This document shows positions 63,213 to 64,000 of a DNA stretch of 64,000 bases, piece by piece (position 1 is the stretch's first letter; the number at the start of each line of letters is the position of its first letter). Source of the DNA: Enterococcus songbeiensis. Lineage in GTDB: Bacteria > Bacillota > Bacilli > Lactobacillales > Enterococcaceae. The notes beneath the pieces are model-generated. The model was not told the origin of the DNA and did not search any database. It saw only the letters and a list, made by a program, of their open reading frames with translations. The stretch is taken from contig NZ_BJDS01000013.1 of the NCBI RefSeq assembly GCF_005405265.1, positions 19,382 through 83,381 on the forward strand, in the 5' to 3' direction. A program made the position numbers and the translations under genes.

Positions 63213-63455
63213 AAAAAAAGTCCTATAAAAAGCCGTTGCTTTTTATAGGACGTAATCTACGTGGTACCACCTATTTTTACTTGCGAATGCAAGCCTCTTG
63301 CGGGATAACGACCGCCGCCGCAGCTGCCTACTTTTTTCAGCAGTTGTCACTAAAAGGCGAGTTCAAAAGGTTTCGTACACATTTCCACCAACCATGTGCT
63401 CTCTTTACCGAATGACTTTTTACTATTCCTTTTTAACGTGTTGCTATTGATAGCT
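63213..63455 (-). ncRNA. T-box leader (Leu) of leuS
   Basis: On the minus strand the T-box sequence GGTGGTACCACG lies at 63260-63271 and a 13-bp terminator stem GTCCTATAAAAAG / CTTTTTATAGGAC at 63220-63251 with a T run after it. A specifier CTC (63359-63361) lies in GAACTCGCC, which fits leucine. Uncharged tRNA-Leu pairing would favour the antiterminator and turn on leuS. Confidence 0.93.
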
Positions 63456-63484
63456 ATACTATCAAAGATTGCATGGAAATTCAA
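63456..63484 (-). promoter_or_regulatory. Promoter of the leuS T-box transcript
   Basis: On the minus strand -35 TTGAAT (63479-63484) and -10 TAGTAT (63456-63461) at 17 bases. Confidence 0.6.
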
Positions 63485-63487
63485 ATA

Positions 63488-64000
63488 TTATTTTACCTTT
63501 AAAGTCTGTCCAATCAGAATCGTATCGGAAGACAGTTGATTCAAACTTTTTAGCTGATTGATGGTCAATCGGTATTTTTGTGCAATCGTCCATAGACTGT
63601 CGCCGCTTTTGACTTTGTAGGTGCTGCCGGACGTGCTGGCAGCAGAGGCGGTTGCCCCTTTTTTCACGGTTACTTTTTGCCCCGGATAAACGAAGTCATT
63701 TTTGATATTGTTCCATTGACGGAATTGATCCATCGAAATGCCGTGTTTATTGGCAATCGACCAGACGGAATCGCCGGATTTCACCGTGTAAGTTCCGCCG
63801 GTTGAAGCACTGGAGCTGGCGGAGGAACTGGATAAACTTGAACTGCTAGAACCCGTAGTTGTACTGGAATTGTTGGTTCCACCGTTTTTCACCACTAGCC
63901 GTTGCCCTGGATAGATAAAGTTGTTCTTGATATTGTTCCATTGAATCAATTGATTCATAGTAATACCGTATTTATTAGCAATCAACCACACTGAATCACC
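63488..64000 (-). CDS. LysM repeat protein, C-terminal part (truncated by window end)
   Basis: At least 171 residues, open at the window edge. It has three LysM repeats, each about 43 residues, joined by Ser/Thr/Gly linkers: GDSVWLIANKYGITMNQL, GDSVWSIANKHGISMDQF and GDSLWTIAQKYRLTINQL. Low-complexity Ser linkers (SSSSSLSSSSASSS) separate them. It binds peptidoglycan. The arrangement is that of the tail of AtlA-type N-acetylglucosaminidase autolysins, but the catalytic domain is outside the window. The stop lies four bases from the leuS promoter -35. Confidence 0.9.
   Translation of the reverse strand, partial: GDSVWLIANKYGITMNQLIQWNNIKNNFIYPGQRLVVKNGGTNNSSTTTGSSSSSLSSSSASSSASTGGTYTVKSGDSVWSIANKHGISMDQFRQWNNIKNDFVYPGQKVTVKKGATASAASTSGSTYKVKSGDSLWTIAQKYRLTINQLKSLNQLSSDTILIGQTLKVK

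Noticed and set aside
63800..63860. Short Ser-rich repeats as a CRISPR or satellite array
   Set aside because: They are the low-complexity linkers between LysM repeats in a coding frame.

Overview
The window looks like chromosome of a low-to-moderate GC Gram-positive coccus of the order Lactobacillales, most probably an enterococcus. The pointers are two WxL/DUF916 cell-surface (csc-type) operons, an L-Lys-type MurE, a class A PBP, Mga-type regulation, cellobiose-class PTS loci, a leuS T-box leader, and the run hit / ytxH-like / prsA / yhaM-yhaN-yhaO / yheA, which resembles the corresponding Bacillus subtilis order. The species cannot be fixed from the sequence alone. No rRNA, tRNA, CRISPR array, insertion sequence or prophage was seen.

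Layout. 0-12 kb: a PfpI/DJ-1 protein, a YoaK-like membrane protein, the serine operon serC-serA-DUF1015 (minus strand), an ABC-F ATPase operon behind an attenuator-type leader that carries a 17-codon ORF, then small genes (TMEM175-like channel, GNAT, VanZ-like, ohr, AraC/GyrI-like regulator). 11.5-22.5 kb: two beta-glucoside loci. Locus 1 is GntR(FCD) regulator, PTS IIC, GH1 and an FGGY kinase, with no IIA or IIB. Locus 2 is PTS IIC, a GntR(UTRA) regulator, and GH1-IIB-IIA. Each has its own operator motif placed on the promoter core, and each has a cre-like site. 22.5-29.5 kb: a PepSY lipoprotein, an Mga-family regulator and WxL operon 1 (WxL protein, DUF916 protein, small LPXTG protein, large WxL protein). 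29.7-35.3 kb: trmB, ccrZ-like kinase, ecsAB, hit, ytxH-like, prsA. 35.4-42.5 kb: WxL operon 2 and a divergent DUF916-like gene. This block lies between prsA and yhaM and looks like an insertion into an otherwise conserved neighbourhood. 42.5-64 kb: yhaMNO, yheA, a class A PBP, RluA- and RsuA-type pseudouridine synthases, an M23 hydrolase with a WalR-like box, a MurJ/YtgP flippase, ade, murE, helD, leuS with its T-box, and the 3' part of a LysM wall protein.

Most notable: (i) the leader before the ABC-F gene, with promoter, short ORF, nested hairpins and terminator, which fits antibiotic-sensed attenuation; (ii) WxL operon 2, whose first gene has a strong promoter and Shine-Dalgarno sequence but only AUC as a correctly placed start, whose second gene is frameshifted in a run of five Gs, and whose divergent partner also has an ambiguous GUG/AUU start; (iii) the two GntR operator systems, including a perfect 19-bp inverted repeat that contains a promoter -35 box.
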